In this document: positions 32,009 to 43,460 of the stretch, piece by piece
How the letters are laid out: each line of letters starts with the position of its first letter
How positions within the stretch are numbered: position 1 is the first letter of the stretch
NCBI GenBank assembly: GCA_949825065.1
Contig: OX463852.1
Coordinates: forward strand, 16,704,189-16,768,188
Direction of reading: 5' to 3'
Length of the DNA: 64,000 nucleotides
Source: Odontocerum albicorne
Taxonomy: Eukaryota; Arthropoda; Insecta; Trichoptera; Odontoceridae
Notes under the pieces: model-generated
What the model saw: only the letters and a program-made list of their open reading frames with translations
What the model was told of the DNA's origin: nothing
Database searches by the model: none
Position numbers and translations under genes: made by a program

Positions 32009-32467
32009 CAGTAGAGCGTCGATTATCCGTGGTAATTGGGGACACTCGAGCTCGGATAATTGAAAAACACGGTCAATCCAAATAAAGTTTTAATTGAGTT
32101 AAACACTTTAAGAGTTGAAATGCCAGATAAATTTTGGTATGCAAGATGAGTACACGAACAAACGTTCACAATGTTTAACAGATACAACCGCTAAACGCCG
32201 GTATCAAACCGCAGCAATTGCATTGGGAAGCCCTGGATCCACATATTAGTGTGTCAGTGTGGACGCGGGGAAGCACCGCCAACTTACTAGCGTCAGTCAA
32301 TTGGTATAATGTAAACCATAGATTTTAATAACAGTTTAGGCCCTTGCTTTGTAATATTCAAAAGGCGTACGTTCGTTAAAATTTACAAAAAAATCTACTA
32401 CAGAGGACCACGGTTAATCCAACTGACGTATATGATAATTGAGCCCCGAATAATCGGCGCTCTGCTG
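32009..32467. mobile_element. pogo/Tigger-type MITE, 459 bp
   Basis: Left end CAGTAGAGCGTCGATTAT and right end (reverse complement) CAGCAGAGCGCCGATTAT differ at only 2 of these 18 positions and continue C/TCGG. This is the CAGT-start, CGATTATCCG form of pogo-type termini. Further inward similarity (GATAATTGAG; CCGTGG) is weak. The expected TA duplication is not visible, so it is old. No transposase frame inside. Confidence 0.7.
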
Positions 32468-32632
32468 TTCTTGTAACAATATCCAGATACACCCATAAAT
32501 TGTATGATGGAATCGATGTAATAAATAGCTGCATGAAAACACAACCATAATGTGGAAATTTGGGTCTTACGTTAGATACTGGGACGTTGAAAAAAAAAAA
32601 GAAAAATAATTACAGTATAATAAGGTCATAAA

Positions 32633-32806
32633 CAACGTTCCCCCTAATTTTTTCATTGTGTGTGCGGCCCATCAACTAAAAAAGAGGGAAGTGCGCAAAT
32701 ATCTTATGCATATGCATATAAATTCTACATGGTGTTCATGTGTGTGGACAATTTTTAACAGATGTGCGGCCGCACATGCGCACACCTTATGTTAGAGGGA
32801 ACGTTG
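32633..32806. mobile_element. hAT-type MITE, 174 bp
   Basis: Ends CAACGTTCCCCCTAA and TTAGAGGGAACGTTG are inverted with one mismatch in 15. Flanking octamers gtcataaa (32,625-32,632) and gttataag (32,807-32,814) match at 6 of 8, fitting an aged hAT 8-bp duplication. The inner part holds GTGCGGCC copies on opposite strands. Confidence 0.78.
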
Positions 32807-32814
32807 GTTATAAG

Positions 32815-33914
32815 AACACTAATTTGTCAGTTAATGTATAAATCTGCTCTAAACATCTCTTAAACATAACACTAACTTTAGGGAGCAAATAGTATCATCT
32901 GTCATTCAATAAGTAAACGAGAAAATAACACAATGGAATAACTGTTCGAGTCAATAGCTTGGAACTATCTTTGAATATAAACATGCAAAACTCACACTGC
33001 AGTAACCGTTCAAGGATGCACGTGCATTTTTGCTTCAGAAGACATAAGCTGGATGCATGCAAGTATAAACCATTAGAGATTCAGTTAGCATGTTGATAGT
33101 ACTCCAATATTTTAAATCGGAGTAGTTAGAAAATAATGCACATTATGAAAATACTCACAGTCGAAAGACACGCAAAGGAAAGCATTTTCCACATAATGCT
33201 ATTGTATAGATAATATTTTTGTATTCAGAATCGAATAAAACACGCAAATGTTCCTTGTAATAGAACTGAGCACTTTTGAAAGCACTTTAAACAATAAATA
33301 CCTTAAGGCAAATAAAATATACTTTTCATCACAGTTTCATTGTAATATATAAATACAATACTGCATACAATCAATGTTTAAAAGCTTTAATAGAAAAAAA
33401 AATACAACTATGGTAACATTTTATATAAGAAAAGCGGGCGCAAGATATGCGGTCTACCATTAGAATACATTCGCGAAAAACTGACTTGAATTTTTATGAC
33501 ATCATTTTAACAAATAATTACCAACCCCAAAATGACATGGCAGCACCCAGCACTAGTGACTGATATTGAGATCATCAGTCTCACGGAATAACTAGCTTCA
33601 TGAGTATGAGACCCGATTGACGCATCGAAACTAGTCGAGCCTAAAGACTGAGATAAAAACTGTAAGTTATCAATTAGTCGAGCGTCATTTTAAAATATGA
33701 GCGAGAGGTGTATAGAAAACAGTGGTTGATAAACGGATATATCAGGTCTCGCGCATATGCGATTTTTTTTTCACGCAACTATTAAAATGTTTGTCTCTTG
33801 AAAATCTGTTCAATATTTTCAAAATCCCATTAATATACGAGTATTATATCAATTGTGTGATGATTTGCGAATCGATCCCCAGCAACGCTGGAGCGAACCT
33901 TTACTGATTTGATT
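32815..33914. other. No gene recognised
   Basis: A+T-rich. Contains one of the recurring ATACGAGTAT decamers near 33,835. Confidence 0.35.
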
Positions 33915-33980
33915 GAATTGTATTATATAACACTTTCGTCGTATAAAGTACAGTCCATACGGGTTTACTGCCATTTTATC
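33915..33980 (-). repeat. SINE 3' tail fragment
   Basis: TTGTATTATATAACACTTTC, GTCGTATAAAGTACAGTCC, GGGTTTACTGCCATTTTA match the family tail; an RTE-type LINE fragment on the same strand follows. Confidence 0.65.
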
Positions 33981-33984
33981 CATG

Positions 33985-34400
33985 CATTCCTTTCTAATGT
34001 CTTAATTCCACCTTGTTTAATACATTGATACTCCACAAATTATTCTTAGTATACGCGTCGCCACAGCATTAATCTTATTTTTATCTTTTTTCAGCTAAGT
34101 TCACTTCTATACATCAATGTTGGTACTAATACACCATTATTTATCGTCAGTTTTGCTACTTTTGATATAGCGCAGTTTTCCATATATTACATTAAATGAT
34201 CCGTTTACCTTGTTCCCTGTTGCTACCCCTTGTTTCAATGTCCGTTTCAACTATTTTTACCAGACCTCTTTCATTAACTATAAACCTTTAAATCCGTTAT
34301 GTTCATTTTCAAACCTTTTTCTATAATGCTTTTAATTATTTTTACTTTTTAATTTCATGGGAATTCTTTATAATCTGTTAGCTGTCGTCACTTAAAACAT
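33985..34400 (-). mobile_element. RTE-type LINE fragment (RT C-terminal region)
   Basis: Extends further 5' than most copies. On the minus strand it reads VETDIETR.ATGNKVNGSL and YGKLRYIKSSKT, then WCISTNIDV...RSE, INAVATRILRI with indels. This corresponds to the region between the RT thumb and the MYGSETW box of RTE/BovB-group LINEs. Confidence 0.6.
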
Positions 34401-35159
34401 GGTCACATTATACTACACAATATTACTAGATGTATTGAATGTATTTGTAAAAATAAAACAGAATAATTAAACAAAATGAATATATTAACCAAATGATTCA
34501 ACAGTCCGTTTCAACAGGTTTGCAGATGGTATTGAATGAACAATTCCACCGAGCATCACTTGACGTACGCAGATACGAACTTAGTAGTTTATGAATATTA
34601 ACAAAAAATATTAGAGCCAAAATATTGTGAGTGTACTTTAAAAATGTCGAATGAGCGCACCATTCCAAAATAGACTGGTGTTAAAATCTGTGCATATTCA
34701 AAACATTCTCAAGATCAAACAACCCACAAGATGCTGAAAAATATTTTAAGTATTCATAAATATTGACTAATTTTAAAATACAATATGCTTAAATTTAAAT
34801 GAGGAAATATGATGTTTTAAACATTTAAAAGAACATAAAAAATCTAATTCGTTATCAAAATAAAATAAAAAATTCAACTGGGCATAATAATTTTATTACA
34901 ATGTAGGGTCGACCATAAAAAAATATCGAAAAGCAGTGCGCATGTGTATACCACCTCCCACATACAAACTTGAGACATGTCAAGGCTCGGACAATCAAAG
35001 GCCCTAACATACAAAAATAAAGAAAAAATAATTACTGAAGTATGCATACGCACAATCAATCTACTCCAAAAGACAAAAAACGCACATTGAAACTTTAACA
35101 TAATTACAGATGTTTTGAAATGCTTGAGAGAAACAAAGTCAATGAAAACAAAAAGAAAA
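34401..35159. other. No supported gene
   Basis: A 97-codon minus-strand frame at 34,874-35,167 continues from a LINE remnant and is probably its 3' region, not a gene. Confidence 0.35.
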
Positions 35160-35295
35160 CGAATCACGACGTGGCGTCGGATTTATGGTTCAGACAAACC
35201 AAAATGCTCTCTAAGAGAACTTTTAAAGGCATTAAGACTGTCACCAAATATATCCGAGACTACAGGATAGTCATTACCCAATCGATGTAATATCT
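35160..35295 (-). pseudogene. LINE ORF C-terminal remnant
   Basis: The minus strand reads HRLGNDYPVVSDIFGDS, then LNAFKSSLREHFGLSEP in one frame, ending at a stop near 35,185. The pattern (W/LP.DVV....S...FK..L..HF) is the usual end of Jockey/R1-group LINE proteins. Upstream parts are gone. A different LINE family from the RTE-type copies. Confidence 0.5.
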
Positions 35296-38200
35296 ATGTT
35301 ACAAAAATAAGTGACTCATGAGACAAGTTAACAGAGCGTTATTTCAACAATCGATTGTTGGCTACGTTTGAAAGCAAAGCACGAGATAGCTCTTGTTTTG
35401 CTATGTTTTAATTTAATTATCAATAAATTGTGGAATACGTGCAACAAAACAGTACAGATATTCCGAAATAAGCGAATACGTGTTTTTTTTTAATCTGCCT
35501 CCAAGCCTGATAAAATATAAATATAATCTAAATAACACGATCAAAAGTAAGATATTAAATGTGCATGTGATTTTTAGTAAAAGCCAGTGTAATAAAATTA
35601 AGATGACTATAGAATATTTTAGCATGTACATAAACCTAACACAGATATAAAATAAATATGCACTTGGGGTTAAGTACTCAAATCGCTTAAAACAAATTGT
35701 CAAAAAATTTAATATAACAATCTTAAATAACATTCATTGTTCCAATTCGATTATTGATGGTAAATTTTAATACTGCCGGTATCCATTAATGATTATTATT
35801 AAACAGTTTTATTTATCAGAGTTCATAATTCATTCAGAACTCGAAATTCAAATTGGTTAACATAGTTCAGGAACGAAGTGATCCACTAGTAAGTTCACTG
35901 TCCCTAATATATGTTAATGGTTAATTAACAAATATATGAGTCTAATTGTAAGATAGAAAACTTAGAAATTTCGCTTAGCAGAGAAAGTTATTGTACCAGC
36001 AATGAATTCATGGTGGTGCAGTTTATGAAGGACTAGATAATGAACCAAAGATTTATTGGGACCGTTGATTCTCAAACTGTTGAATAAATTAAGTCACCAA
36101 AAATTTTATAAAAAAATTAAGCCCGTGATCAAGTATTTAGTAAGAATTTTATTCTCAATTAATCTAAGATATAAACGAAAATATTTTTTCCGAGTTATTG
36201 GTGTGAATACATGTTCTAATATAAAGAAGCGCTTAAGCCTTCAAATATTCTTATAAATCGCCGTCACAAGCGCCAACTGTACGGGGTAGAGTTTTTATGA
36301 ATATTCTATAAATTGAAACTACTGCCATAGTTTTATTGTGTAATGAAATAGACATTATTTTTATTTTCACAACTTTTTAGCTAGTTCCTTTTTTCTGTGA
36401 TATGTTTAAATATTCACTGTGTTACACTTTTAGTGTTATGTAATTTTTTTCATAAACGGGGAACGAATGTGATTTGGGAGATTTGCTTTTGTAGCAAAAT
36501 AAACTGGTTTAAAAACTAACAAAAAAACTGCTTACAAAAATAATAACTCGGTTTTGCAAAATCAATAGTTATCATAGTTTCCACTTAACACGGCGATACA
36601 TGATTCGATCAAGTATTGAAATTTGACTGAACGATTTAAAAAAACTAAATCCCAACAAATCCTCCTTTGGTTAATTTACAATCCTCCGTTAATTTTAGTG
36701 TAGAGGTACATAACTGTGTTTTAACAGTCAGAAAAAATCCTAGTTTATTTAAGATCTTTTAACGTTTCGTGTAAAATGCTGGGTGGGTTTGCTTGAGCTT
36801 GACTATTTTTTCTTTCTTGAAAAATGTTTAGAGCCAGCGTTAAGATAATCTTATTTAAAAAAAAACATACAAAGCAAATGATGAACCCCGCGAAATATTT
36901 TCTAGGCAATAATTATTATGATTGGAATCAAAAAGACACCTGGAGTTTGTAAGAGTCAAGAAATCACAACATGGGCCTGGCCCGAAGCGGAGAAATTCAT
37001 TAGTATACGAATGTAAAAACATTGCAAACTTCTAACCATAAAAGGCGATTGCCGTTGGTCAACCTTAGATGAATATCTAATTATAATTTATGCATGTGTT
37101 ACGAAAACAACTTTTGCATTCAAACGCAGCTGCACAATAAATAATAGGTATTCTTAAAACGAGTAGTAAATTAGAAAACAACTGCAAAAATTGAAATTCT
37201 CAAAGGCAAATAGTCAAATTGATAAGTAAATACGTACTAAGTGGATTTAAAAAGAGAAAAAAAAATCCACTTATTCATTCGTGTGTACCGGGTACATATC
37301 CGAAATGATGAAGCAGTAATGTGAAAGAATGTGGCCAGGAGACAATATTGTCTTCAGCCCCAGTAATCGAGGCCTCGGGTTAAAAACCAATGGGGTAGGT
37401 TAGTAACTCACAATTTATTCTCGCACGCATTCTACAACCAACAACACGTGCGAGTATTTTCCATTACGAAACAAGTACTATATTCCAATTATTTTAAGAA
37501 TAGATACGAAAGTATATTCAGAAACACCAGTTGCCCCTGCCTCGTGTTATACCGCTTTATTCAATTCCACCTATTTTTAGTAAAAAAATAAAACAGTATT
37601 GCATGAAGTAGGGCTTGCAAATTCTTATCTAAACTTCATTTCACTGAATCTGTTCAACGGAATATTTTTTGACAAGGAAAGTAATACCTCGCTTGACAAA
37701 CCTTTTCGCTACGAAGTTTTGGTCCAACAAAGCTAAATTCGACTAATTGAACTGTGGCGCCGCTACATGAAGGAGATGAAGATGTAGATGTAATAGAAAG
37801 TGTTATAAATATAAGACTTTAAAACTATTTAAATCAACTAACAAACGTTTTATAATTGAAAATGACCCAGATTTGAAGATAAGCGGTATGATAAAGCGTT
37901 ATATGTTAAATGCAATTAATACATTCACGCAATATTTTTAAAAGGCAACCACCCAGACGATGATTTGTGCCACCAAATAATCAATGTCACTGTGCAATCA
38001 TTGAGTCAATATTATAAAACTAATTTAAAAAAATGTCAATTCTAGAATTAAATAAAAGAAAAAATTTAAGACAAGATAAATTTTTCGAAAAGTGAATTTT
38101 TTTATGTGTTTCGTACAGTTTTAAATTTTAATGTGTCAAGTGATATTTGTTCTTGCATTTTACAATTTTATTCCAAATAAATAAAAGTTCTTTATTAATT

Positions 38201-38604
38201 GTGGATATGTATTATTTTCGTAATGTAAGAACACGTCCCAATTCTAGTTATTCTCTCTGAAAACGAAGTTTCTCACAAAAAAATAGTTTCTCGGAACGTA
38301 TCTACTTCAAGACATGATTAAGACATTGAGGAGTGATTTAAAGTCTTATTTTATCGAGAAATCAATATTACGCCATCGGGATGGCCAAATTTCACCAGGA
38401 GAGTATAAAACCAGTCATATAGGGAAATGAGGCTGAAGAGACAGCAGACGAGGCTGCAAGGTGATTCAAATGAAAACTATGGTGGTTGCATAATACTATG
38501 GGTCCAGAATTGCACGTTAAATATGCACATATGAATTGCACGTCAGATATGTATGAAATTCACGCCCAAGTCCGCCGTCAGTCGGGGTCATTAAGTGTTG
38601 TCTC
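35296..38604. other. Featureless A+T-rich stretch
   Basis: I found no gene. A perfect 16-bp palindrome CAACAATCGATTGTTG lies at 35,345-35,360. AACACGTGCGAGTATT near 37,445 is the inverse of AATACTCGCACGTGT near 13,075. GAATTGCACGT.A.ATATG occurs twice near 38,500-38,550. Confidence 0.4.
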
Positions 38605-38835
38605 GTTATCGTGTTATAATTGTAAATATTAAGTTTTCGTTGTATACAGCATAACTGGATAGAGCGAAGAGTTTGAAGATTTTAGAGATAAGTAGAGATG
38701 CATTTGAGTAATTTTATTATAATTAAGTAAAAGCCAGAAAACCCTTCAAAAAAATTTGCTAAGAGCAGGAAACGAATTCGCAACCCCCGTGTTGGAACAG
38801 TCGTTCTACAAATTACACCATGGAGGTCGTTGATA
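38605..38835 (-). repeat. SINE with decayed body
   Basis: Tail TTTTCGTTGTATACAGC near 38,635. The B-box on the minus strand is GGGGGTTGCGAATTCGTTTC, and the head ends AATTACACCATGGAGGTCG, the reverse complement of the family's ACCTCC...TAGTT head. Confidence 0.7.
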
Positions 38836-39137
38836 TACGAGTATATAGGTCATGTTCTAAATTCACATAGAATATTATTAGAAATATTATATTTTAATCA
38901 GTCAGTTCCAATTATACTACTCAAATGGCCATCTAAAACGCACACACCGAGGTCCAAGTCAAACGGGACTGATATTTGGAAATACGTTGGAAGCGTTCCA
39001 AAATATTAGCTGCCTTTTGAAGTTTTATATTACGGCAATATCCGACACAGAAAAAATATCATACCGAAATTCGAACCCCCAATAAAATTTCGTCATATGT
39101 CGAAAAGTTACCTATATAAACAGAATGAATATTCAAT

Positions 39138-39380
39138 TGTCCGGAAAGTAACGTCGTACATTTTGGCCAAATTCAAACCTTAAATTGCACCAAATGCTCG
39201 TGAACAATAGTATTCGTTTTTTTTTTTCAGTATCTCGGCAATCTCTCGTGTTGTAGAACGCTGTTTATTCTTGGTCAAAACCTTGATATGTTCGTCATCA
39301 GTGATAATCGGCCTTTTAAAGCGGGCACCATCTTCGAGAGTTGTATCAACTCGAATTATATCTGCTCTCACCTTTAAATA
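39138..39380 (-). pseudogene. Mariner remnant: N-terminal fragment fused to a 3' end
   Basis: The minus strand reads RRPIITDDEHIK (as K-RPIITDDEHIK), then LTKNKQRSTTREIAEILKK, the second helix-turn-helix region of a mariner transposase (typical TDEHIKALVEEN.RQTTREIAE). The catalytic domain is missing. Soon after comes AACGTCGTACATTTTGG beside TTGTCCGGAAAGTAACG at 39,138, which looks like the element's 3' inverted end and resembles the CCGGAAAGTAA end of the mariner at 45,065. An internally deleted copy. Confidence 0.6.
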
Positions 39381-40119
39381 CGAGTATATTGCTAAGAATT
39401 TTAAGAATATTTTAAGAATACTCGTATATTGCTAAGAATTTTAAACATGACACCTTTTTTGGGTATTTTAGACGAAATTACTAAGTCAAATTTATGGAAC
39501 GAAATATTATAGGAATAATTTCAAAAGCAGATAACCTATATAGAACATATACCACAGGCCCGATAGTAATCATTGGTGTCTAGACTTGACCTCAAAATTC
39601 GTTAAAAACGAGCAGCGAAAATGAATTCGATTAATTTCGCCGGCATAACGATAACAACACACCCGGCCGGCAATTTAATAATTCGCCTTACGTAATACAC
39701 ATTTTGCGCGTAAAAATAGCGCAAGAATTAATACAGTAAGATAAGACGGCATATGGGCATATATATGCGTTAAGGACCCAACCCACAAAACACATTTTTT
39801 TGGTTACAATAAATACATTACATGTATGCAAAAACACCAAGCTCAATAAAGGGATGATTATATTACGTCTTATATTTTGGCCGTACAAGCCAATACAAAA
39901 TGACAAGAAATTTCCTTAATACCTTAGAACAGGTAGAAAAAAACTTGCGTTGGATCATTTTTGCATAATTACGTCCATATCATTGCAAAACCTGAAACAG
40001 AGGTTAGCAACCGCTATTTAGTCACTTGGGCAATTCTTCCATAGATGGAACCACTGTGCATTTTTTTACAATAGTTTAGCATATACAGTCCGTCCAAAGG
40101 GAAAGATGACTGACGGGAA
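39381..40119. other. No gene; small local duplication
   Basis: CTCGTATATTGCTAAGAATT and ACGAGTATATTGCTAAGAATT at about 39,420 and 39,379 form a short direct duplication. Nothing else was recognised. Confidence 0.4.
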
Positions 40120-40600
40120 ATGAAACACAAGACATGGTTTATTTTTAGTGTACATTACCTTTTATTCAAAATACACTCATTGTGAATCAATATAATACTT
40201 GAAACGGTTGTAAAATTTTCTGAAGCACTCCTGAAACTCATTCTTCGGAATTGTCTCCACAATCGCGGTCGAAGCCTTCTGGATGTCTGAAATCGTGTAG
40301 AAACGCTTTCCTTTCATCTCCAATTTCAGTTTCGGGAATGGCCAGAAGTCGCATGGAGCCAAATCAGGCAAATGGAATACGGGGGGTGATCGAGCACCAC
40401 GATACGTTTTTTGGCCAAGAAATCGCGTATAATCATGCCTTTGTGCGCCGGTGAATTGTCGTGCAATTATTGTAGTGCCCTGCCCCTTGTTCCCGGTATT
40501 CGGGTCGAACTCGAAGAATCCTGGCCCATAAACGATTCAAAACCCAAGTACACATCGGCGTTCACCATTTGACCTTCTGGCGTGAATAATCTCTAAATGA
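40120..40600 (-). pseudogene. Mariner transposase catalytic-half remnant
   Basis: The minus strand contains VNADVYLGFE, LHDNSPAHKGMI, FLAKKRIVVLDHPPYS, a frameshift, then PDLAPCDFWPFPKLKLEMKG, IQKASTAIVETIPKNEF, FRKFYNRFKYYIDSQ. These are the second and third catalytic Asp blocks with 34 residues between them (once the frameshift is allowed for) and the C-terminus of a DD34D mariner. Residues before VNAD are missing. A third mariner lineage, distinct from the intact one (APCDFW rather than APTDNYFF). Confidence 0.8.
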
Positions 40601-41364
40601 TCCACTCATTTCAATGAAAGTTTCAACAATGCAAATAAAAAGTCAACAATTTATTAAGTTGACAATTATTTACCTGAAAATTAAATATACACGATGCAGT
40701 ACTCTTTAATTTTCAGAAAATCATATCGAAAACATTCCAACTCTTAAAACTAGTGTCATTCATAAATAAGGTCCGTGTACACCAAAGTTATCGTAAGTTT
40801 AATATGTATACTTGATTTGCTGTTTCTATTATAAAAAAACTTTTAAATTTTGAACTTTGAGTAGTTTACCCGCTTCCAAAACAGCGAGTTCAATCCAAGC
40901 CCGGTTTTTAACTAGTGCATTATTGAATATTCGAAAAAGCAATAAATCATTAAGTTTAGGTGATCAAGCATCAAAAAGTTTTTGTACTTCTGCCTTGCCG
41001 GCGAATCTACATGGCATCATGCTGTAGCAAGTGGAGAGTGGCGGGGCGCTGTCAAAAGGCTAACCACTCTGGCCTTGTACCGGATGACACAATGCTCCTA
41101 AACGTAACGGATCGCGCCCGGCAATACAGCCGTACAACGAACGTACAGGCGGTACGCCCGTACAGCGGACGTTTGCTGGCATTTATTACAGCAATCAGCA
41201 TTTTTACGAGCCGGCAAATGAATGCACCTGAGCGAACGAGTTAAAGATAAAACCTATTAACAGTTTGTACTGTTTTTGTAACTATGGTACATAAATAAAT
41301 ACCATCACGCCGGTTCCATATCGAAGTAGGCAGAGACGAAAAAGCACCAGACTTTTCTATCTCG
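40601..41364. other. No gene; GC-rich block
   Basis: The span 41,040-41,235 is markedly GC-richer than its surroundings, with overlapping GTACGCCCGTAC and CGTACAGCGG/CGTACAGGCGG motifs. A 94-codon plus-strand frame covers it but shows no domain. Confidence 0.4.
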
Positions 41365-41760
41365 GCATATATATTTCCCCTTTTCCACATCGATACACCT
41401 TCTCATACAGCTCCTGCGATTTATCTTACTTCTTACATTTTCTTTTTTTCAAAATATTATTCGTTTGATCCAATCATACTTTTCTTGATCTTCCGATATC
41501 ATGCATTCCACTTACACACGCATCGTAGTCTTGTTAGTCCTTCGCATCATTGTCCAAACTATCTCAGAGTGATATTATTTTACTCAGCATCAGCTTTTAA
41601 GTTCACATTCATTCTATATTGTCATACATTGTTTCCTGTGTATTCTTCTCAGTGCACGCATTTCTATAGCATTTATTTGGCTCCTTGCAGTCTTCTTCCA
41701 CGTTTACGTTTCACTCCCATACATCAAACTTAGTGCTAAAATGCTGCATTGGACAATCTA
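41365..41760 (-). mobile_element. RTE-type LINE 3' end, best nucleotide reference copy
   Basis: On the + strand: TTTTCCACATCGATACACCT, ACAGCTCCTGCGATTTATC, CATACTTTTCTTGATCTTCC, CCAAACTATCTCAGAGTG, TCATACATTGTTTCCTGTG, TTCTATAGCATTTATTTGGC, then TTTCACTCCCATACATCAAA. Inverted, this encodes the GSETW...INAVEMRALRRI...WFG..W.DQ region. It is the least deleted copy and served as reference for the others. Confidence 0.75.
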
Positions 41761-43289
41761 AACCGATTTTAATACTGGCTGGTTCGTGTATACTCGTATA
41801 TGTTTTATGTTCTTTAAAAATAACACCGTTCATTGAAAATAACAATATATTATAAGCTTATACATTTCTACTGCACGAGCACGTGCATGAAATCCTCAAA
41901 CTTTTACTCACAAATGCATTATCGGAACATGCTATGAACGGAATTCTGAAGATTTACTGCCAGGATGATTTAATTGAACGAAAAATTCGCTTACTCGCCG
42001 AGTGATCACGTGTCTAAGCTCGTTAGATACTGTTCTAATCCAGTCATTTTGATTTGATATCTAAGGTTTTGTTCACCATTTTAAAGAAAATAAATATTTA
42101 TATTGTCCTGGAGTTATACGAAATAAATCGAATACACTCACGGTTCCTTACTCGAAATACTGAAGGACTTCTATTAAAATATAAACTTTTGTATCAAAAA
42201 GAAAAAAAATAATAATGTTAGTTATTCATGTGAGGAAAAAGATTTGACCACTATTTTATTCCAACTCTTGTGAATTCCCTAAAAAGCATTAAGAAACTTC
42301 CTATTGGATAGAAACTGGGGCACTTGATATATTTAACGTCCCTAATCCCTCAGAGACCTCCCGTGAACCAGAAAGTATATCAGCAAATAATAATGCCAGA
42401 AAGAGTTTTTGGATAAGTTCCAAGTCTGTTCCGAATCATATTCCGATGATCTCTCGAAGCGAGGAAGATATTTTGTTTACTTTTCACAGACATTCATTGA
42501 GAATTTTCTCTAGAATGAATATAATCAAATGAATTGATTTTGCGTTGAAATGAGTGACATGAAAATGTAACGGATTTATGATTTTGGAACAGAAAAATAC
42601 AATTTGTAGGTGGCATCCAGTCTTGCGCACATTTTTCTTGTTCTGTCCTCTTCCGTGCAGTTTTGCGGGCATCTTTCAAATTTGAACTTTTAATTGGCTG
42701 ATTTGACATCAACCGTCACCCCTTTATTATTTGGAGTTTCAATCTTACATTGTCTTGTGTGCTGTGGTACAGGAAATTCTTAAAACAATGCCGGGTAATT
42801 TAAACAGATTTAGTATAAATAATGGATTCAGTCTGGTATTCAAGTGGCAGCAGTCCGCCTACTGTCCAAGTAAATGCCGTAGCCGCTAGCTGCGCGAACG
42901 CGCCCTACTTCGCCGGCGCGCGCATACCATACGCACACATGAACATATCATTTCTGTATCATTTTTATGATCATATATACATACATATCATCACAAAATA
43001 AAATGCAGCCGTTCCCTTTTTTATATCCTTGACATTCGCTTTTACCTCCTCGAAGGCAATTCCACACAGGTCATCTATTTAAATAGGACCACTCGTGCGT
43101 CTTGGATTATTACGAGCTATCCTTTTAAAAATATCAAAACTTTAAATAATCATATCTCAAAATTTCCAGCTCAACGATTTATCTATAACTTAGTGTAATG
43201 TCTGTGAATTCAATTTATCCAAATGTGGTGCATTTAATCTTAAAAGTGATAAATATTATATTATTATGATCATTGGTGGTACTTTAATA
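41761..43289. other. No gene; CpG-rich island
   Basis: At about 42,880-42,945 (GCCGTAGCCGCTAGCTGCGC; CGCCGGCGCGCGCATACC) a short CpG-rich block interrupts A+T-rich DNA. Open frames at 42,484-42,712 lack domain features. Confidence 0.4.
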
Positions 43290-43460
43290 CACTTCCTCAA
43301 AGTTTTCCTTCCATCGTTTCTTTATACATTATATTTCTGTTATTGTTAATTCATTTTGGGCCTTCACTCCACTCCTCTCGCAATCGAATTTCCACGAGCT
43401 TTCTTTATTTCCTTCCAGAAGATTTTAATATTTTGTTTTAAATCTAATTTAAGTTATTTA
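43290..43460 (-). pseudogene. RTE-type LINE endonuclease-RT linker remnant
   Basis: The minus strand reads FWKEIKKARGNSIARGVE, a stop, RPKMN, then RNDGRKTLRK. This resembles the linker before the RT in RTE/BovB-group LINEs (FW..VKK.R......V...NG...T....RWKEHFEE). Very short. Confidence 0.5.

Noticed and set aside
35345..35360. 16-bp perfect palindrome considered as a binding site
   Set aside because: A single occurrence in A+T-rich DNA without a neighbouring gene; chance is adequate.
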